In this document: one piece after another, positions 18,147-27,535 of the stretch | How positions within the stretch are numbered: the stretch's first letter is position 1 | How the letters are laid out: every line of letters starts with the position of its first letter | NCBI GenBank assembly: GCA_019075865.1 | Contig: JAGXAN010000001.1 | Location: forward strand, 1-64,000 | DNA: 64,000 nucleotides | Direction of reading: 5' to 3' | Origin: Hyphomicrobiales bacterium | GTDB lineage: Bacteria; Pseudomonadota; Alphaproteobacteria; Rhizobiales; Beijerinckiaceae | Translations under genes and position numbers: made by a program | The notes under the pieces: generated by a model | Seen by the model: the letters and a program-made list of their open reading frames with translations, nothing else | Told to the model about the DNA's origin: nothing | Databases searched by the model: none

Positions 18147-19142
18147 TCAAAGCATGCTGGGAAGCACGCGATCGGGCGGGCGATGGCCGTCCATGAAGGT
18201 CTTGACGTTGATGATCACCTTTTCGCCCATGTCGATGCGGCCCTCGTGGGTCGCCGATCCCATATGCGGCAGCAGCGTGACCACGCCTTTCTTCGCCAGC
18301 ATCACCAAACGCTCGGAAACCGCCGGTTCGTGCTCGAATACATCGAGGCCGGCACCCGCGATTTCATTGGCTTCCAGCATGCGGGTCATCGCGGATTCGT
18401 CGATGATTTCGCCACGCGCCGTGTTCACGACAATGGCATGCGGCCGCAGATAGGTCAGACGGCGCGCCGACAACAAATGGTAGGTGGCCGGGGTATGCGG
18501 GCAATTCACCGAAACAATATCCATTCTTGCCAGCATCTGGTCGAGCGATTCCCAATAGGTAGCCTCCAATTGCTCTTCCACGGCAAGGCTCAGCCGCCGC
18601 CGGTTGTGATAATGGATCGACAGGCCAAACGCCTTGGCGCGCCGCGCCAGCGCCTGGCCAATGCGCCCCATGCCGACAATGCCAAGCCTTTTACCGGTGA
18701 TGCGCCGTCCAAGCATCCAGGTTGGCGACCAGCCTTTCCAGTGTCCTTCCGGGATGGCTTTGGCACCTTCGGCAATCCGCCGCGCCACCGACAGGATCAG
18801 GCCCATGGTCATGTCAGCCGTATCTTCGGTCAAAACGCCGGGTGTATTGGTGACGGTGATGCCGCGCCGCAGCGCTGAGGTCACGTCAATATTGTCGACA
18901 CCGTTGCCGAAATTGGCAATCAACTTCATGTTGTCACCCGCCTGCGCGATCAGTCCGGCATCGATGCGGTCGGTCACGGTCGGCACCAGCACATCGGCCT
19001 CGCGCATCGCAGCGGCGAGCGCGGCATGGTCCATTGGTGCATCGTCATGGTTGAGGCGGGCGTCAAACAGCTCGCGCATTCGCGTTTCCACGACATCGGG
19101 CAACTTGCGTGTAACAATCACCAATGGCTTTTTGCGACCCAT
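18147..19142 (-). CDS. D-2-hydroxyacid dehydrogenase (glyoxylate/hydroxypyruvate reductase-like)
   Basis: A 331-residue NAD(P)H-dependent dehydrogenase of the D-isomer-specific family. The Rossmann motif GMGRIGQALARRAKAFG is followed by NTARGEIIDE (catalytic Arg), a downstream Glu in DVFEHEP, and the catalytic His in LLPHMGSATHEGR. It most resembles glyoxylate/hydroxypyruvate reductases (GhrB group); the exact substrate is uncertain. The ATG at 19142 (MGRKKPLVIVTR) is preferred over an upstream ATG at 19166, because family members begin here and GGAAAG/AAGG precedes it. It is divergent from the SH3 protein, a pairing frequent in alphaproteobacteria. Confidence 0.88.
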   Translation of the reverse strand: MGRKKPLVIVTRKLPDVVETRMRELFDARLNHDDAPMDHAALAAAMREADVLVPTVTDRIDAGLIAQAGDNMKLIANFGNGVDNIDVTSALRRGITVTNTPGVLTEDTADMTMGLILSVARRIAEGAKAIPEGHWKGWSPTWMLGRRITGKRLGIVGMGRIGQALARRAKAFGLSIHYHNRRRLSLAVEEQLEATYWESLDQMLARMDIVSVNCPHTPATYHLLSARRLTYLRPHAIVVNTARGEIIDESAMTRMLEANEIAGAGLDVFEHEPAVSERLVMLAKKGVVTLLPHMGSATHEGRIDMGEKVIINVKTFMDGHRPPDRVLPSML

Positions 19143-19393
19143 CTTTCCAGCGCCTTCTTCCCTCATGCCCACACAAACAATCTTATCGCCTGCGGCATCT
19201 TCACGAACTGTTAACGCCGTTTCGGCAACACAATGCAAGTAGAATCAACTTAGCAATTGTGTTGCCCCGCTGCCAATGGGGCACCCGCAAATCGCTCAAG
19301 GAATGTCTAACAGAGCAAGCCCGATTTTCCAATTGGAAGACTTTTAACGATATTTCCGCAAAATTGGATTTGGGACAGGAGATAAAGCGTCAA

Positions 19394-19975
19394 ATGGTCT
19401 GGAAACACTTTTTCAAAAAGCCTGCGCCCGGCCCTGCTTCCAACCTCGGCTGGATCGCGCCTCTGGTGGTCCTTGCGAGCCTGACCGGTTCGGCCCATGC
19501 CCAAAAGACCGACAAGACCGCAGATCTGGGTCAACAAATTGGCAAGGCTTCGGGTCTGCCAATTCCACGCTATGTCAGCCTGAAATTTGCGCGGGTGAAT
19601 TTGCGGCAAGGGCCATCGCGCGATCATCAAACGCTCTGGATCTATGAGCGCAAGGGCCTGCCGGTGGAGGTCACGGCGGAGGCTGAAATCTGGTATCGCA
19701 TCCGCGATTCATCCGGCACTGAGGGCTGGGTACTGCATTCGCAACTCTCCGGTCAGCGCACGGTGCTGATTGCGCCGTGGAAAAAGGCCGAAGCGCTCAA
19801 TCTTTATGCCAGTGCCAGCAGCGATTCGGCTGTCACAGCCAAGCTGCAGGTCAATGTCATTGCCAATGTAAAAAGCTGCGATGGCAAATGGTGCCACATC
19901 TTTGGCAGCGGTTACACGGGCTATATGCAGCAGCAAAATCTTTGGGGCGTCTATCCCAACGAGCAGGTCAACTGA
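19394..19975 (+). CDS. secreted SH3-domain protein
   Basis: A 193-residue exported protein. A Sec signal peptide precedes a probable cleavage after AHA (GSAHA|Q), about residue 35. Two bacterial SH3-like (DUF1058) repeats follow: one around VNLRQGPSRDHQTLWIYERKG, in which the Arg-Gln-Gly-Pro turn marks the fold, and one around LNLYASASSDSAVTAKLQ with CDGKWCHIFGSGYTGYM. It probably binds cell wall or another periplasmic partner. The open frame extends far upstream over the divergent gene; the start at 19394 begins the signal peptide. Confidence 0.8.
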   Translation: MVWKHFFKKPAPGPASNLGWIAPLVVLASLTGSAHAQKTDKTADLGQQIGKASGLPIPRYVSLKFARVNLRQGPSRDHQTLWIYERKGLPVEVTAEAEIWYRIRDSSGTEGWVLHSQLSGQRTVLIAPWKKAEALNLYASASSDSAVTAKLQVNVIANVKSCDGKWCHIFGSGYTGYMQQQNLWGVYPNEQVN

Positions 19976-20063
19976 AGCCTTAGCCGCCATTGGGCCTGTT
20001 TCGGCTGTTGCCCCGCGCTTTTTCTGTCTCGCCAGAATGCCCAAAACGCCGTAAAACAGTGTG

Positions 20064-20813
20064 ATGCAGAGCGCGCAGGCAAAAATTGCGGCCATAGGCC
20101 ATTTCCTGCTGGACAGGTTGTTCCCGCCGGTCTGCCTCGCCTGCCGCAAGGCAATTGTGCAACACGGGGCCCTGTGCGCGCAATGTTGGCAAAAAATGGT
20201 GTTCATCGAGCGGCCCTATTGCGAGCGCCTTGGTGTGCCCTTCGCGCAGGAACTGGGCAGCGAGGGTCTGCTTTCACCCGAAGCCATCGCCAATCCACCG
20301 GTATATGGCCGCGCCCGTGCCGTCGCGCGCTTTGAGGATGGCCCGGCGCGGCAATTGGTGCATCGCCTGAAATTTGGTGACCGGCTGGATCTGGCCGGCC
20401 CAATGGGGGCCTGGATGGCGCGGGCGGGGTCCGAGATTTTGGTGGAAGCGGATGCGCTGATCCCGATTCCCCTGCATCCGTCGCGGTTGCGCAAACGTAA
20501 ATTCAACCATTCAGGCGCCCTCGCCGAGGCGATTTCACGCCATTGCGGTGTGCCGGTTCGCCATCGTATCCTGCAGCGCATCAAGCCGACATCTTCACAG
20601 ATCGGCCTGTCGCGAAACCAGCGCGCTCTCAACGTGCAGGGCGCATTTCAGGTCAAGCCGGAGGATCGCCTCGCCATTGAGGGGGCGCGGGTTGTGCTGG
20701 TGGATGACGTTCTGACATCGGGTGCCACCATCAATGCTGCCAGCCGAGCCTTGCTTCGGGCCGGGGCGGTGCAGGTCGAGGCCCTGGTTTTCGCAAGGGT
20801 GGTGCGCGAATAA
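20064..20813 (+). CDS. comF: ComF family phosphoribosyltransferase-like protein
   Basis: A 249-residue ComF-type protein. An N-terminal zinc-ribbon-like segment (PPVCLACRKAI then CAQCWQKM) precedes a phosphoribosyltransferase domain with the PRPP loop VVLVDDVLTSGAT near residue 213. ComF supports DNA uptake in naturally competent species; in alphaproteobacteria the role is unproven. The start is an ATG at 20064, with an adjacent in-frame GTG at 20061. Glutaredoxin follows 55 bp downstream. Confidence 0.88.
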   Translation: MQSAQAKIAAIGHFLLDRLFPPVCLACRKAIVQHGALCAQCWQKMVFIERPYCERLGVPFAQELGSEGLLSPEAIANPPVYGRARAVARFEDGPARQLVHRLKFGDRLDLAGPMGAWMARAGSEILVEADALIPIPLHPSRLRKRKFNHSGALAEAISRHCGVPVRHRILQRIKPTSSQIGLSRNQRALNVQGAFQVKPEDRLAIEGARVVLVDDVLTSGATINAASRALLRAGAVQVEALVFARVVRE

Positions 20814-20868
20814 ATGTCTTGTTCTGCACAAATTTATTCGTATATGCGCAAGGGACAAGGAGCCGGAA

Positions 20869-21129
20869 ATGCGAAATGTAACCATCTATACCAAGAGTTA
20901 TTGCCCCTATTGCCAGGCGGCGTTGGATCTTTTGAAAAAGAAAGGCGTCAACATGAATGAGATTTCAGTCGATGGCGACCGCGAGGGACAGCGGGCAATG
21001 GCGCAACGCGCCGGTGGCCGCTCGACCGTCCCGCAGATATTTGTCGGCGACCAGCACATTGGCGGCTGCGACGACATGTATGCGCTCGACAACGCTGGCA
21101 AGCTTGACGCGATTTTGACCCAGCCATGA
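20869..21129 (+). CDS. grxC: glutaredoxin 3
   Basis: An 86-residue dithiol glutaredoxin with the CPYC active site (Cys12, Cys15), the cis-proline motif RSTVPQIF and the glutathione-binding GGCDDMYAL. It reduces disulfides and glutathione-mixed disulfides in the cytoplasm and could also serve the nearby ArsC-type enzyme. AAGGAG stands six bases before the ATG. Its stop overlaps the next start by 4 bp (ATGA). Confidence 0.95.
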   Translation: MRNVTIYTKSYCPYCQAALDLLKKKGVNMNEISVDGDREGQRAMAQRAGGRSTVPQIFVGDQHIGGCDDMYALDNAGKLDAILTQP

Positions 21130-21420
21130 TCCGCTATGCGCTGACCTGCGAACACGAGCATGGCTTTGAGAGCTGGTTCCAAAGCAGCGATGCTTTTGAC
21201 GAGCAGGTCTCGCGTGGCTTGGTTTTGTGCCCGCAGTGCCAGACGCACCATGTATCGAAAGCGATAATGGCCCCAGCCATCGCCGCATTTGACAAGTCGC
21301 CGCCGGGCAGCGCCAGCCCGTCCGATCATCGGCCAGACCACGGCGCAGGATGCCAAGGAATTGCTGGACGATGGCATCGACGTCCTGCCGCTCCCGATAT
21401 TCCCTGACGAGCGCAATTAA
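21126..21420 (+). pseudogene. DUF1178 gene with internal deletion and frameshift
   Basis: The frame from 21126 encodes a normal DUF1178 N-terminus of about 60 residues, beginning MIRYALTCEHEHGFESWFQS with CPQC and KAIMAP. It then runs into unrelated sequence and stops at 21407. From 21319 another frame (frame 1 of the window) gives the family's C-terminal end, RPIIGQTTAQDAKELLDD followed by GIDVLPLPIFPDERN and a stop at 21418-21420. The middle part expected in the family (roughly 40-50 residues) is absent. This is either a deletion that shifted the frame or an assembly error. A nitrilase gene often found between grxC and DUF1178 is absent. Confidence 0.75.
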
Positions 21421-21591
21421 GGCGACAGATGGGTGGGGATAAGCGGATTTGTTCCCGCGGCCCGCGACCACCTATTCCAATCATAGCCAAAGCGCGCGCG
21501 AATGTGTTGTGCTTTAGGCTGACAAGCGACGGGCCGCACTTCCAAATCGGCGTGCAAACGGCTAAATGGGAGCATAAACACGGAGCTTGCC

Positions 21592-23208
21592 ATGACCTTT
21601 CATTACGCGCCACTATTTCCCCTGACCAAAGACGAAACGCCCTGGCGCAAAATTGGCAGCGCGGGCGTTCGTGTCGAGAAATTGGGAGAACGCGAGTTTC
21701 TGGTGGTCGAGCGCGAGGCGCTGCGTCATTTGGCCGAACAGGCGATGATTGATATCAACCATTTGCTTCGCCCCGGTCACCTTGCCCAGCTTGCCAAAAT
21801 CCTCCAGGACCCGGAAGCCACTTCCAATGATCGCTTCGTTGCTTTCGATCTGCTCAAAAATGCCAATATAGCGGCGGGCGGCATTTTGCCCATGTGCCAG
21901 GATACGGGCACCGCCATCGTCATGGGCAAGCGCGGCCAGAATGTGCTGAGCGATGGAGAGGACGAAAGCGCGATCGCCGAAGGCATCCGCGACGCCTATG
22001 TGAAGAAAAATCTGCGCTATTCGCAATTGGCGCCCATAAAGATGTTTGAGGAAAAGAACACCTCGACCAATCTGCCCGCCCAAATCGATATTTATGCCGA
22101 AAAAGGCGAGGAATATAAGTTTCTCTTCGTCGCCAAGGGAGGCGGTTCGGCCAACAAGACCTTCTTTTATCAGGCCCCGCCCTCCATCCTCACCCATGAC
22201 CGGATGGTCGCCTTCCTGAAGGAGAAAATTCTCACCTTGGGAACTTCCGCCTGCCCGCCCTATCATCTGGCCATCGTGATCGGGGGGACCAGCGCCGAAT
22301 TGGTGATGAAAACCGTCAAGCTGGCCTCGACCCGCTATTATGATAATCTGCCAACCGAAGGCGGAACCGATGGCCATGCCTTCCGCGATCAGGCGATGGA
22401 GGCCGAAATCCATAAATTGACGCAAGATCTGGGCATTGGTGCCCAGTTTGGCGGCAAATATTTCTGCCATGACGTGCGCGTCATTCGCCTGCCGCGTCAC
22501 GGTGCCAGCCTGCCGATCGGGCTTGGCGTATCCTGCTCGGCAGATCGTCAGGCACTGGGCAAGATCAACCGGCACGGCATATTTATCGAGGAACTGGAGC
22601 ATAATCCCGCCCAATACCTGCCCGAAGTCGTATCGCCTGACATGGGTGGCCCCGTGGTGGCGGTCGATCTCAACCAGCCGATGGCCGACGTGCTCAAAAT
22701 TCTCTCCGCCTATCCCATCAAGACCCGGTTATCGCTGACCGGGACCTTGATTGTGGCGCGCGATCTGGCGCATGCCAAAATTCGGGCGCGGCTGGAGGCG
22801 GGCGAACCAATGCCCGATTATATGAAGAACCATCCGGTTTATTACGCCGGGCCGGCCAAGACCCCCGCCGGTTATGCATCCGGGTCCTTCGGTCCCACCA
22901 CGGCGGGGCGCATGGATTCCTATGTCGAGCAGTTTCAGGCCGCCGGTGGCTCAATGATCATGCTGGCCAAAGGCAACCGCTCGAAGGAAGTGCGCGATGC
23001 TTGCGCGCGCCACGGCGGCTTCTATCTGGGCTCAATTGGCGGCCCTGCCGCCCGTCTCGCCCAGGATTGCATCAAGAAGGTCGAGATTTTGGAATATCCC
23101 GAACTGGGGATGGAAGCCGTTTACAAGATCGAAGTCGTTGATTTCCCGGCATTTATCGTCATCGACGATAAGGGGAACGATTTTTTCAAGGATTTGAACA
23201 TGGGATGA
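21592..23208 (+). CDS. class I fumarate hydratase (4Fe-4S)
   Basis: A 538-residue iron-sulfur fumarase of the FumA/FumB type, which interconverts fumarate and malate in the TCA cycle. The N-terminal fumarase alpha domain carries [12 protein letters not shown] with the first cluster cysteine, and [16 protein letters not shown] with the second. The beta domain at the C-terminus has SGTF-like [15 protein letters not shown] and [19 protein letters not shown] lies six bases before the ATG. The gene ends inside a strong terminator hairpin and converges on lptA. Confidence 0.93.
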   Translation: MTFHYAPLFPLTKDETPWRKIGSAGVRVEKLGEREFLVVEREALRHLAEQAMIDINHLLRPGHLAQLAKILQDPEATSNDRFVAFDLLKNANIAAGGILPMCQDTGTAIVMGKRGQNVLSDGEDESAIAEGIRDAYVKKNLRYSQLAPIKMFEEKNTSTNLPAQIDIYAEKGEEYKFLFVAKGGGSANKTFFYQAPPSILTHDRMVAFLKEKILTLGTSACPPYHLAIVIGGTSAELVMKTVKLASTRYYDNLPTEGGTDGHAFRDQAMEAEIHKLTQDLGIGAQFGGKYFCHDVRVIRLPRHGASLPIGLGVSCSADRQALGKINRHGIFIEELEHNPAQYLPEVVSPDMGGPVVAVDLNQPMADVLKILSAYPIKTRLSLTGTLIVARDLAHAKIRARLEAGEPMPDYMKNHPVYYAGPAKTPAGYASGSFGPTTAGRMDSYVEQFQAAGGSMIMLAKGNRSKEVRDACARHGGFYLGSIGGPAARLAQDCIKKVEILEYPELGMEAVYKIEVVDFPAFIVIDDKGNDFFKDLNMG

Positions 23209-23233
23209 GCGCGCGTGGCGCTCATTTCTTTTT
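23205..23233 (+). terminator. rho-independent terminator after fumarase
   Basis: Perfect 8-bp arms ATGAGCGC (23205-23212) and GCGCTCAT (23218-23225) with a 5-base loop, followed by TTCTTTTT. The hairpin includes the TGA stop of the fumarase gene and overlaps the lptA stop on the other strand. The T tract is on the plus-strand side only, so it should end fumarase transcription. Confidence 0.85.
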
Positions 23234-23779
23234 CGCTGGCTTGGCACCGCTGCTGGGGGTGAAAAGGCTGCGCACATGGCCACTCACGATCGCTCTTGCC
23301 GTCGTGAGATTATAGGTCAGCACATCGCCTTCCGTAATGTTGGGCCCTTGCGCAAGTTTGACATGACCGGTCAGCGTCACCGTATTGGCAGGCTTGTCAT
23401 AGACACCCCGATCGCCGCTGCCGATCTGGTCGTTGGAGCGGATGGTCACCGGTCCCGTCGCCTCCATCCGCCGCACCGAATTGCCTGAAGGCGCGGGCCC
23501 AACCGCGGGAGCCGCCGCCTTTTCGCTGCCCGCATCAGGGCTTTTGGTGAGGAAAATGGTCAGCGCCGAGGCGCTCAATGTGCTCTGGCCCTGTACGGCC
23601 ACCACCCCGCCCGAATAAACAAGCTTCTGGTCCTTGTCGAAATAATCCAGCTTTGCGGCATTGACCGTCACCGGTTCGTTCGATTTGCCGCCGGGCAGGA
23701 TCGGCGAAGCGGTCTTTTGCGCCAGGGCCGGTGCACTGGCCAGCACGCTGATGAAAACAATGGCAAAACAACGCTGCAT
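23222..23779 (-). CDS. lptA: LPS transport periplasmic protein LptA
   Basis: A 185-residue periplasmic bridge protein of the Lpt machinery that carries lipopolysaccharide to the outer membrane. A signal peptide (MQRCFAIVFISVLASAPALA) precedes the OstA/LptA beta-jellyroll, with VNAAKLDYFDKDQKLVYSGG in two halves and the repeated GDVLTYNLTT type strand. It lies 10 bp after lptC. lptB, usually next in this order, does not follow; the gene instead converges on fumarase. Confidence 0.88.
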   Translation of the reverse strand: MQRCFAIVFISVLASAPALAQKTASPILPGGKSNEPVTVNAAKLDYFDKDQKLVYSGGVVAVQGQSTLSASALTIFLTKSPDAGSEKAAAPAVGPAPSGNSVRRMEATGPVTIRSNDQIGSGDRGVYDKPANTVTLTGHVKLAQGPNITEGDVLTYNLTTARAIVSGHVRSLFTPSSGAKPAKKK

Positions 23780-23789
23780 GGTAATTTCC

Positions 23790-24452
23790 TTATTTCGTAA
23801 CGTCAGATGGTGAGGACGCGTCTTCTGGCAACATCACGGACTGGACATTCCCGCTGAAACTGATGCGCTGGCCATTGTCGACGACTTCCATCGAATCAGC
23901 GTGCACGGAGCCAGATCGGCTGACAAGCGCCACAGGTTTGGACGAGCGTAACACGCCGGCTTTGAAATTCATCACCGCTTCCTGCATTTTCAGATGGTAG
24001 CCCACGTCGTTGCGCAACTGGATGTCACCGCTGAGCGCCATGCGGTCCTGCTTGGCGTCATAGGTGCCATGCGGGGCGGTCACGTCAGCGTTGGATTTGT
24101 CCGCCATGGCGATATGGGCGACGATACCGCTCAAATTGAGAATATTGGGCTCACGAATGTCCTGCACGCCGGAAGTCGCCGTTACCGAATAGGCGCGCCC
24201 ATCTTGACGAAACCCGGTGAGGCGTGGCTTTTCGATGGTGACCTTGGTGCCATCAAGCCCGACCTTTTCAATGGAAGCGCCCTTTGGCAAGGGGTGAAAT
24301 GGGTCAAAAAATGCCAATAGGCCCAAAAGGATCACCACACCGCCTGCGCCAAAAATCAGCGCGCGCCGCGCCAGCCGGACGCGGCCCGAATGGCGGGTCG
24401 CTGCCGCGAAAGCTTGGGCACGCGATGGTTTGGCTTGCACTTCTGGCATCAT
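23790..24452 (-). CDS. lptC: LPS export protein LptC
   Basis: A 220-residue bitopic inner-membrane protein of the LPS transport bridge. One N-terminal transmembrane helix (about residues 30-52, ALIFGAGGVVILLGLLAFF) precedes a periplasmic LptC jellyroll, with DGRAYSVTATSG and HGTYDAKQDRMALSGDI. The in-frame TTG at 24455 is rejected in favour of the ATG at 24452. It is co-transcribed with rnd upstream (6 bp gap) and lptA downstream. Confidence 0.88.
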   Translation of the reverse strand: MMPEVQAKPSRAQAFAAATRHSGRVRLARRALIFGAGGVVILLGLLAFFDPFHPLPKGASIEKVGLDGTKVTIEKPRLTGFRQDGRAYSVTATSGVQDIREPNILNLSGIVAHIAMADKSNADVTAPHGTYDAKQDRMALSGDIQLRNDVGYHLKMQEAVMNFKAGVLRSSKPVALVSRSGSVHADSMEVVDNGQRISFSGNVQSVMLPEDASSPSDVTK

Positions 24453-24458
24453 CAAGCG

Positions 24459-25073
24459 TCACATGTGGCTGAATATGTCGATTTCGTTCCAGCCAACCAA
24501 ATCCAGTTGGGCGCGATGCGGCAGAAAGTCAAAGCAGGCCTGCGCGATTCCAGTGCGCGCTTCGCGCTCCAGCATCACGTCGAGCTTTTGCCGCAGGGCA
24601 TGAAGGTATAGCACATCGGAAGCCGCATAATTGGTCTGCGCTTCGCTCAATTCATCCGCGCCCCAATCGGAGGATTGTTGCTGCTTGTTCAGTTCGATGC
24701 CCAATAATTCGCGCACCAGATCCTTCAGCCCGTGCCGGTCCGTGTAGGTCCGCGCCAGGCGGGAGGCGATCTTGGTGCAATAAACCGGTCCGGCCATGAC
24801 ACCAAAAGTGTGATAGAGGACCGCAATATCGAAGCGGCCAAAATGAAACAGCTTGGTCACTTTCGCGTCCGCGAGCAGGCGTTGCAGGTTGGGCGCCTGT
24901 TTCTGGCCGGCGGCGATTTGCACGAGGTCGGCGGAACCGTCACCGCTGGACAATTGCACGACGCATAACCGGTCGCGGTAGGGGTTCAGCCCCATGGTTT
25001 CCGTATCGATGGCCACGGCAGAGCCAAAATCAAGGTTATCGGGCAAATCGCCGCGATGAAGTCGGATCGTCAT
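24459..25073 (-). CDS. rnd: ribonuclease D-like 3'-5' exonuclease
   Basis: A 204-residue protein with only the DEDDy exonuclease domain; the HRDC domains of full-length RNase D are absent, as is usual for this alphaproteobacterial form. Catalytic residues visible are Asp23 and Glu25 (AIDTETMGL), the Asp of FHFGRFD, and Tyr/Asp of NYAASDVLYL. It trims 3' ends of stable RNAs. First gene of rnd-lptC-lptA. Confidence 0.88.
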   Translation of the reverse strand: MTIRLHRGDLPDNLDFGSAVAIDTETMGLNPYRDRLCVVQLSSGDGSADLVQIAAGQKQAPNLQRLLADAKVTKLFHFGRFDIAVLYHTFGVMAGPVYCTKIASRLARTYTDRHGLKDLVRELLGIELNKQQQSSDWGADELSEAQTNYAASDVLYLHALRQKLDVMLEREARTGIAQACFDFLPHRAQLDLVGWNEIDIFSHM

Positions 25074-25188
25074 TTCTCAGCATGCTTTCATTGGCAAGGG
25101 AACCCAACGGCGTGATAGCATGATTTGCAGAAAATAAATGCAAATTTGCGCTGTGGCTTTTTTGCGTATTTATGAGGCCCGGCAGGGC

Positions 25189-25902
25189 TTACATGCCAAG
25201 ATAGGCGGCGGCCACCTTCGGATTTTGCGCTATGTCCGCGGCTGGCCCTTCCAGGCTCAGATGCCCGTCTTCCAGCACATAGGCATAATCGGCAATTTCA
25301 AGCGCAGCGCTGGCATTTTGCTCGACCAGCAATATGGTCCGCCCCTCCTGCTTCAGGGTGGCGATGATGCGGAAGATTTCCTCGATGAAAAGCGGTGCCA
25401 GCCCCATGGACGGCTCATCGAGGAGCAACAGCTTTGGGTCCGCCATCAATGCCATGCCCATGGCCAGCATTTGCTGCTCGCCGCCCGAAAGCAGACCCGC
25501 GGATTGCCCCAACCGCTCGCGCAGGCGCGGAAACAGGCTGAGCACATGTTCGCGGCGCTGCGCCACCCTTGCCTTGTTGGTCTCCATATAGGCACCCAGC
25601 GCCAGATTCTCGGAAATGCTCATGCCGGCATAAATTTGCCGTCCCTCCGGCACCTGCGTAATGCCGGACCGGGCAATCTGGTAGGCGGGCAATGCCGTGA
25701 TGTTGTCGCCATTGAACAGGATACGCCCCGACCGGGCCCGCACCAGCCCCGACAGGCCGCGCAAGGTTGTGGTTTTGCCAGCGCCATTGGCCCCGATCAA
25801 GGTCACCACACTGCCTGCATGGACCAGCAGGCTGATGCCCTTGACTGCGTCATAGCGCTCATATCCCAGAACCAGATTTTCGACCTGAAGCACAGGACTC
25901 AT
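25189..25902 (-). CDS. livF: HAAT (branched-chain-type) ABC ATPase LivF
   Basis: A 237-residue ATP-binding subunit of a hydrophobic amino acid/amide importer. Walker A GANGAGKT, ABC signature LLSGGEQQMLAMGMAL and Walker B KLLLLDEPSMGLAP are intact, with the LivF-type ending AAAYLGM. It overlaps livG by 4 bp (ATGA) and is the last gene of a five-gene set that begins with the binding protein at 29630. Confidence 0.93.
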   Translation of the reverse strand: MSPVLQVENLVLGYERYDAVKGISLLVHAGSVVTLIGANGAGKTTTLRGLSGLVRARSGRILFNGDNITALPAYQIARSGITQVPEGRQIYAGMSISENLALGAYMETNKARVAQRREHVLSLFPRLRERLGQSAGLLSGGEQQMLAMGMALMADPKLLLLDEPSMGLAPLFIEEIFRIIATLKQEGRTILLVEQNASAALEIADYAYVLEDGHLSLEGPAADIAQNPKVAAAYLGM

Positions 25903-26690
25903 GACTTCTGTTCCAGCTTGTGCGCGGTTTTGGTGCCAAGATAGGCTTCAATGACCTGCGGGTCACGCCGCACCTCTTGGGGCGAGCCCTGGGCAATAAG
26001 CGCGCCAAAATTCAGCACCGTGATTTCCTCGCACAATTGCATCACGAATTGCATGTCATGCTCCACCAGCAGCAGTGTTACTCCGCGCTTTTTGAGCACC
26101 AGCAACAGGTCGCGCAGGGCTTGCGTCTCGGAGGGGTTCATGCCGGCCGCAGGCTCATCCAGCATCAGCAGCTTCGGGTTGCTCGCAAGCGCCCGTGCTA
26201 TCTCCAACCGCCGCATGTCGCCATAGGCCAGATCGCCCGCCCCCGATTCAGCGCGCGATTCCAGCCCAACCAATTGCAGGATGTCGCGCGCCCGTGCCAC
26301 GCCTTCACGCTCCGCCGCGCGGAAACGTGGCAGGCGCAATAATATGTCCAGCGCTGAACCGCCGGTTTGCACATGCGCGCCGGTAAGCACGTTCTCCAAA
26401 ACGCTCATTTCCCGAAAAATCCGGATGTTTTGAAACGTGCGCGCCAGCCCCAGCCTTGTCCGTCGGTAACTTGGCAGTTGATCGAGCGTCACCCCCGCCA
26501 GCCGGATCTGCCCGGAAGTCTGCCGCGCAAGTCCCGATATGACGTTGAAGGCGGTGGTCTTGCCCGCTCCATTGGGGCCGATCAATCCGTGAATCGTGCC
26601 CGCTTCGACGCGAAAGGAAACATCCGACAGCGCCTGCACCGCACCAAAGCGAACCCCGAGATGGTTGATTTCCAGCAAAGCGTCGGTCAT
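25899..26690 (-). CDS. livG: HAAT ABC ATPase LivG
   Basis: A 263-residue ATPase with Walker A GPNGAGKT, signature DLAYGDMRRLEIARAL and Walker B KLLMLDEPAAGMNPSE, the last being LivG-specific. It ends in VIEAYLGTKTA. It pairs with LivF on the cytoplasmic side of the LivH/LivM channel. It overlaps livM by 4 bp. Confidence 0.93.
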   Translation of the reverse strand: MTDALLEINHLGVRFGAVQALSDVSFRVEAGTIHGLIGPNGAGKTTAFNVISGLARQTSGQIRLAGVTLDQLPSYRRTRLGLARTFQNIRIFREMSVLENVLTGAHVQTGGSALDILLRLPRFRAAEREGVARARDILQLVGLESRAESGAGDLAYGDMRRLEIARALASNPKLLMLDEPAAGMNPSETQALRDLLLVLKKRGVTLLLVEHDMQFVMQLCEEITVLNFGALIAQGSPQEVRRDPQVIEAYLGTKTAHKLEQKS

Positions 26691-27535
26691 TTGGCTGCCC
26701 CGATCCGTCGCATATGCCAGGAGAACAGCCCGCGCGGCATGAAAATCACCACGCTGACGATGATCAAACCGTTCAACACCAGCCGATAATCGTGCAAGGG
26801 GCGCAACAATTCGGGCAGGGCCGTGAGCAGGAATGCGCCGAAAACCGGGCCGAGCGGCGAGCCAATGCCGCCCAGAAGCGCATAGCTCAAAATCGTCACG
26901 GCATTGTCAAAGGCATAATCGCCGGGTGCGATGAAGGCGGTGACATGGGCATTATAGGCCCCGGCAATGCCGGCAATCGCCGCCGAGATCACCAAAGCCG
27001 CCAGTTTGTAACGGGGCACGTCAATGCCCATGACACCGGCCGCCTGTTCATCCTCGCGAATGGCTTCCATCGCCCGCCCGATGCGCGAACGGCCCACGGC
27101 AAAGGCCGCTGCCAACAGCAGCGCCAATGTGCCGAAAATTGTGAAAAAGCCACCCCGGTCGGGAATCCCGCTCAAACCGAGCGCGCCGCCGGCATAGTCC
27201 CAGTTGACATAAAACAGCCGAAGCACTTCGCCAAGGCCAATGGTGGCAATCGCCAGATAGACCCCGGAAAGGCGCAAGGTTGGCACGCTCACCAACAGCG
27301 CCAGCATTGCAGGCACACCAGCCGCCGCCACCAGCACGACCGGGAAGCTCAGGCCCAATTTTACGCTCAGCAGCGACGAGGCATAAGCACCCACCCCCAT
27401 GAAGGCGGCCTGGCCGAGCGACAATTGCCCGATAGCCAGAACCACATACATGGACAGGCCGAGAATGGCGTTTATGCCGAGTCCGTAAATCAGGCTTTGA
27501 TAGGTGAACAGGAGATTGGCAAAGAAAGCTGACAT
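26687..27535 (-). CDS. livM: HAAT ABC permease LivM
   Basis: A 282-residue permease with eight or more hydrophobic segments. Diagnostic LivM sequence includes LSLGQAAFMGVGAYASSLL, GVYLAIATIGLGEVLR and the EAA-like loop RAIREDEQAAGVMGID (with MEAIREDE). It directly abuts livH with no intergenic bases. Confidence 0.92.
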   Translation of the reverse strand: MSAFFANLLFTYQSLIYGLGINAILGLSMYVVLAIGQLSLGQAAFMGVGAYASSLLSVKLGLSFPVVLVAAAGVPAMLALLVSVPTLRLSGVYLAIATIGLGEVLRLFYVNWDYAGGALGLSGIPDRGGFFTIFGTLALLLAAAFAVGRSRIGRAMEAIREDEQAAGVMGIDVPRYKLAALVISAAIAGIAGAYNAHVTAFIAPGDYAFDNAVTILSYALLGGIGSPLGPVFGAFLLTALPELLRPLHDYRLVLNGLIIVSVVIFMPRGLFSWHMRRIGAAK

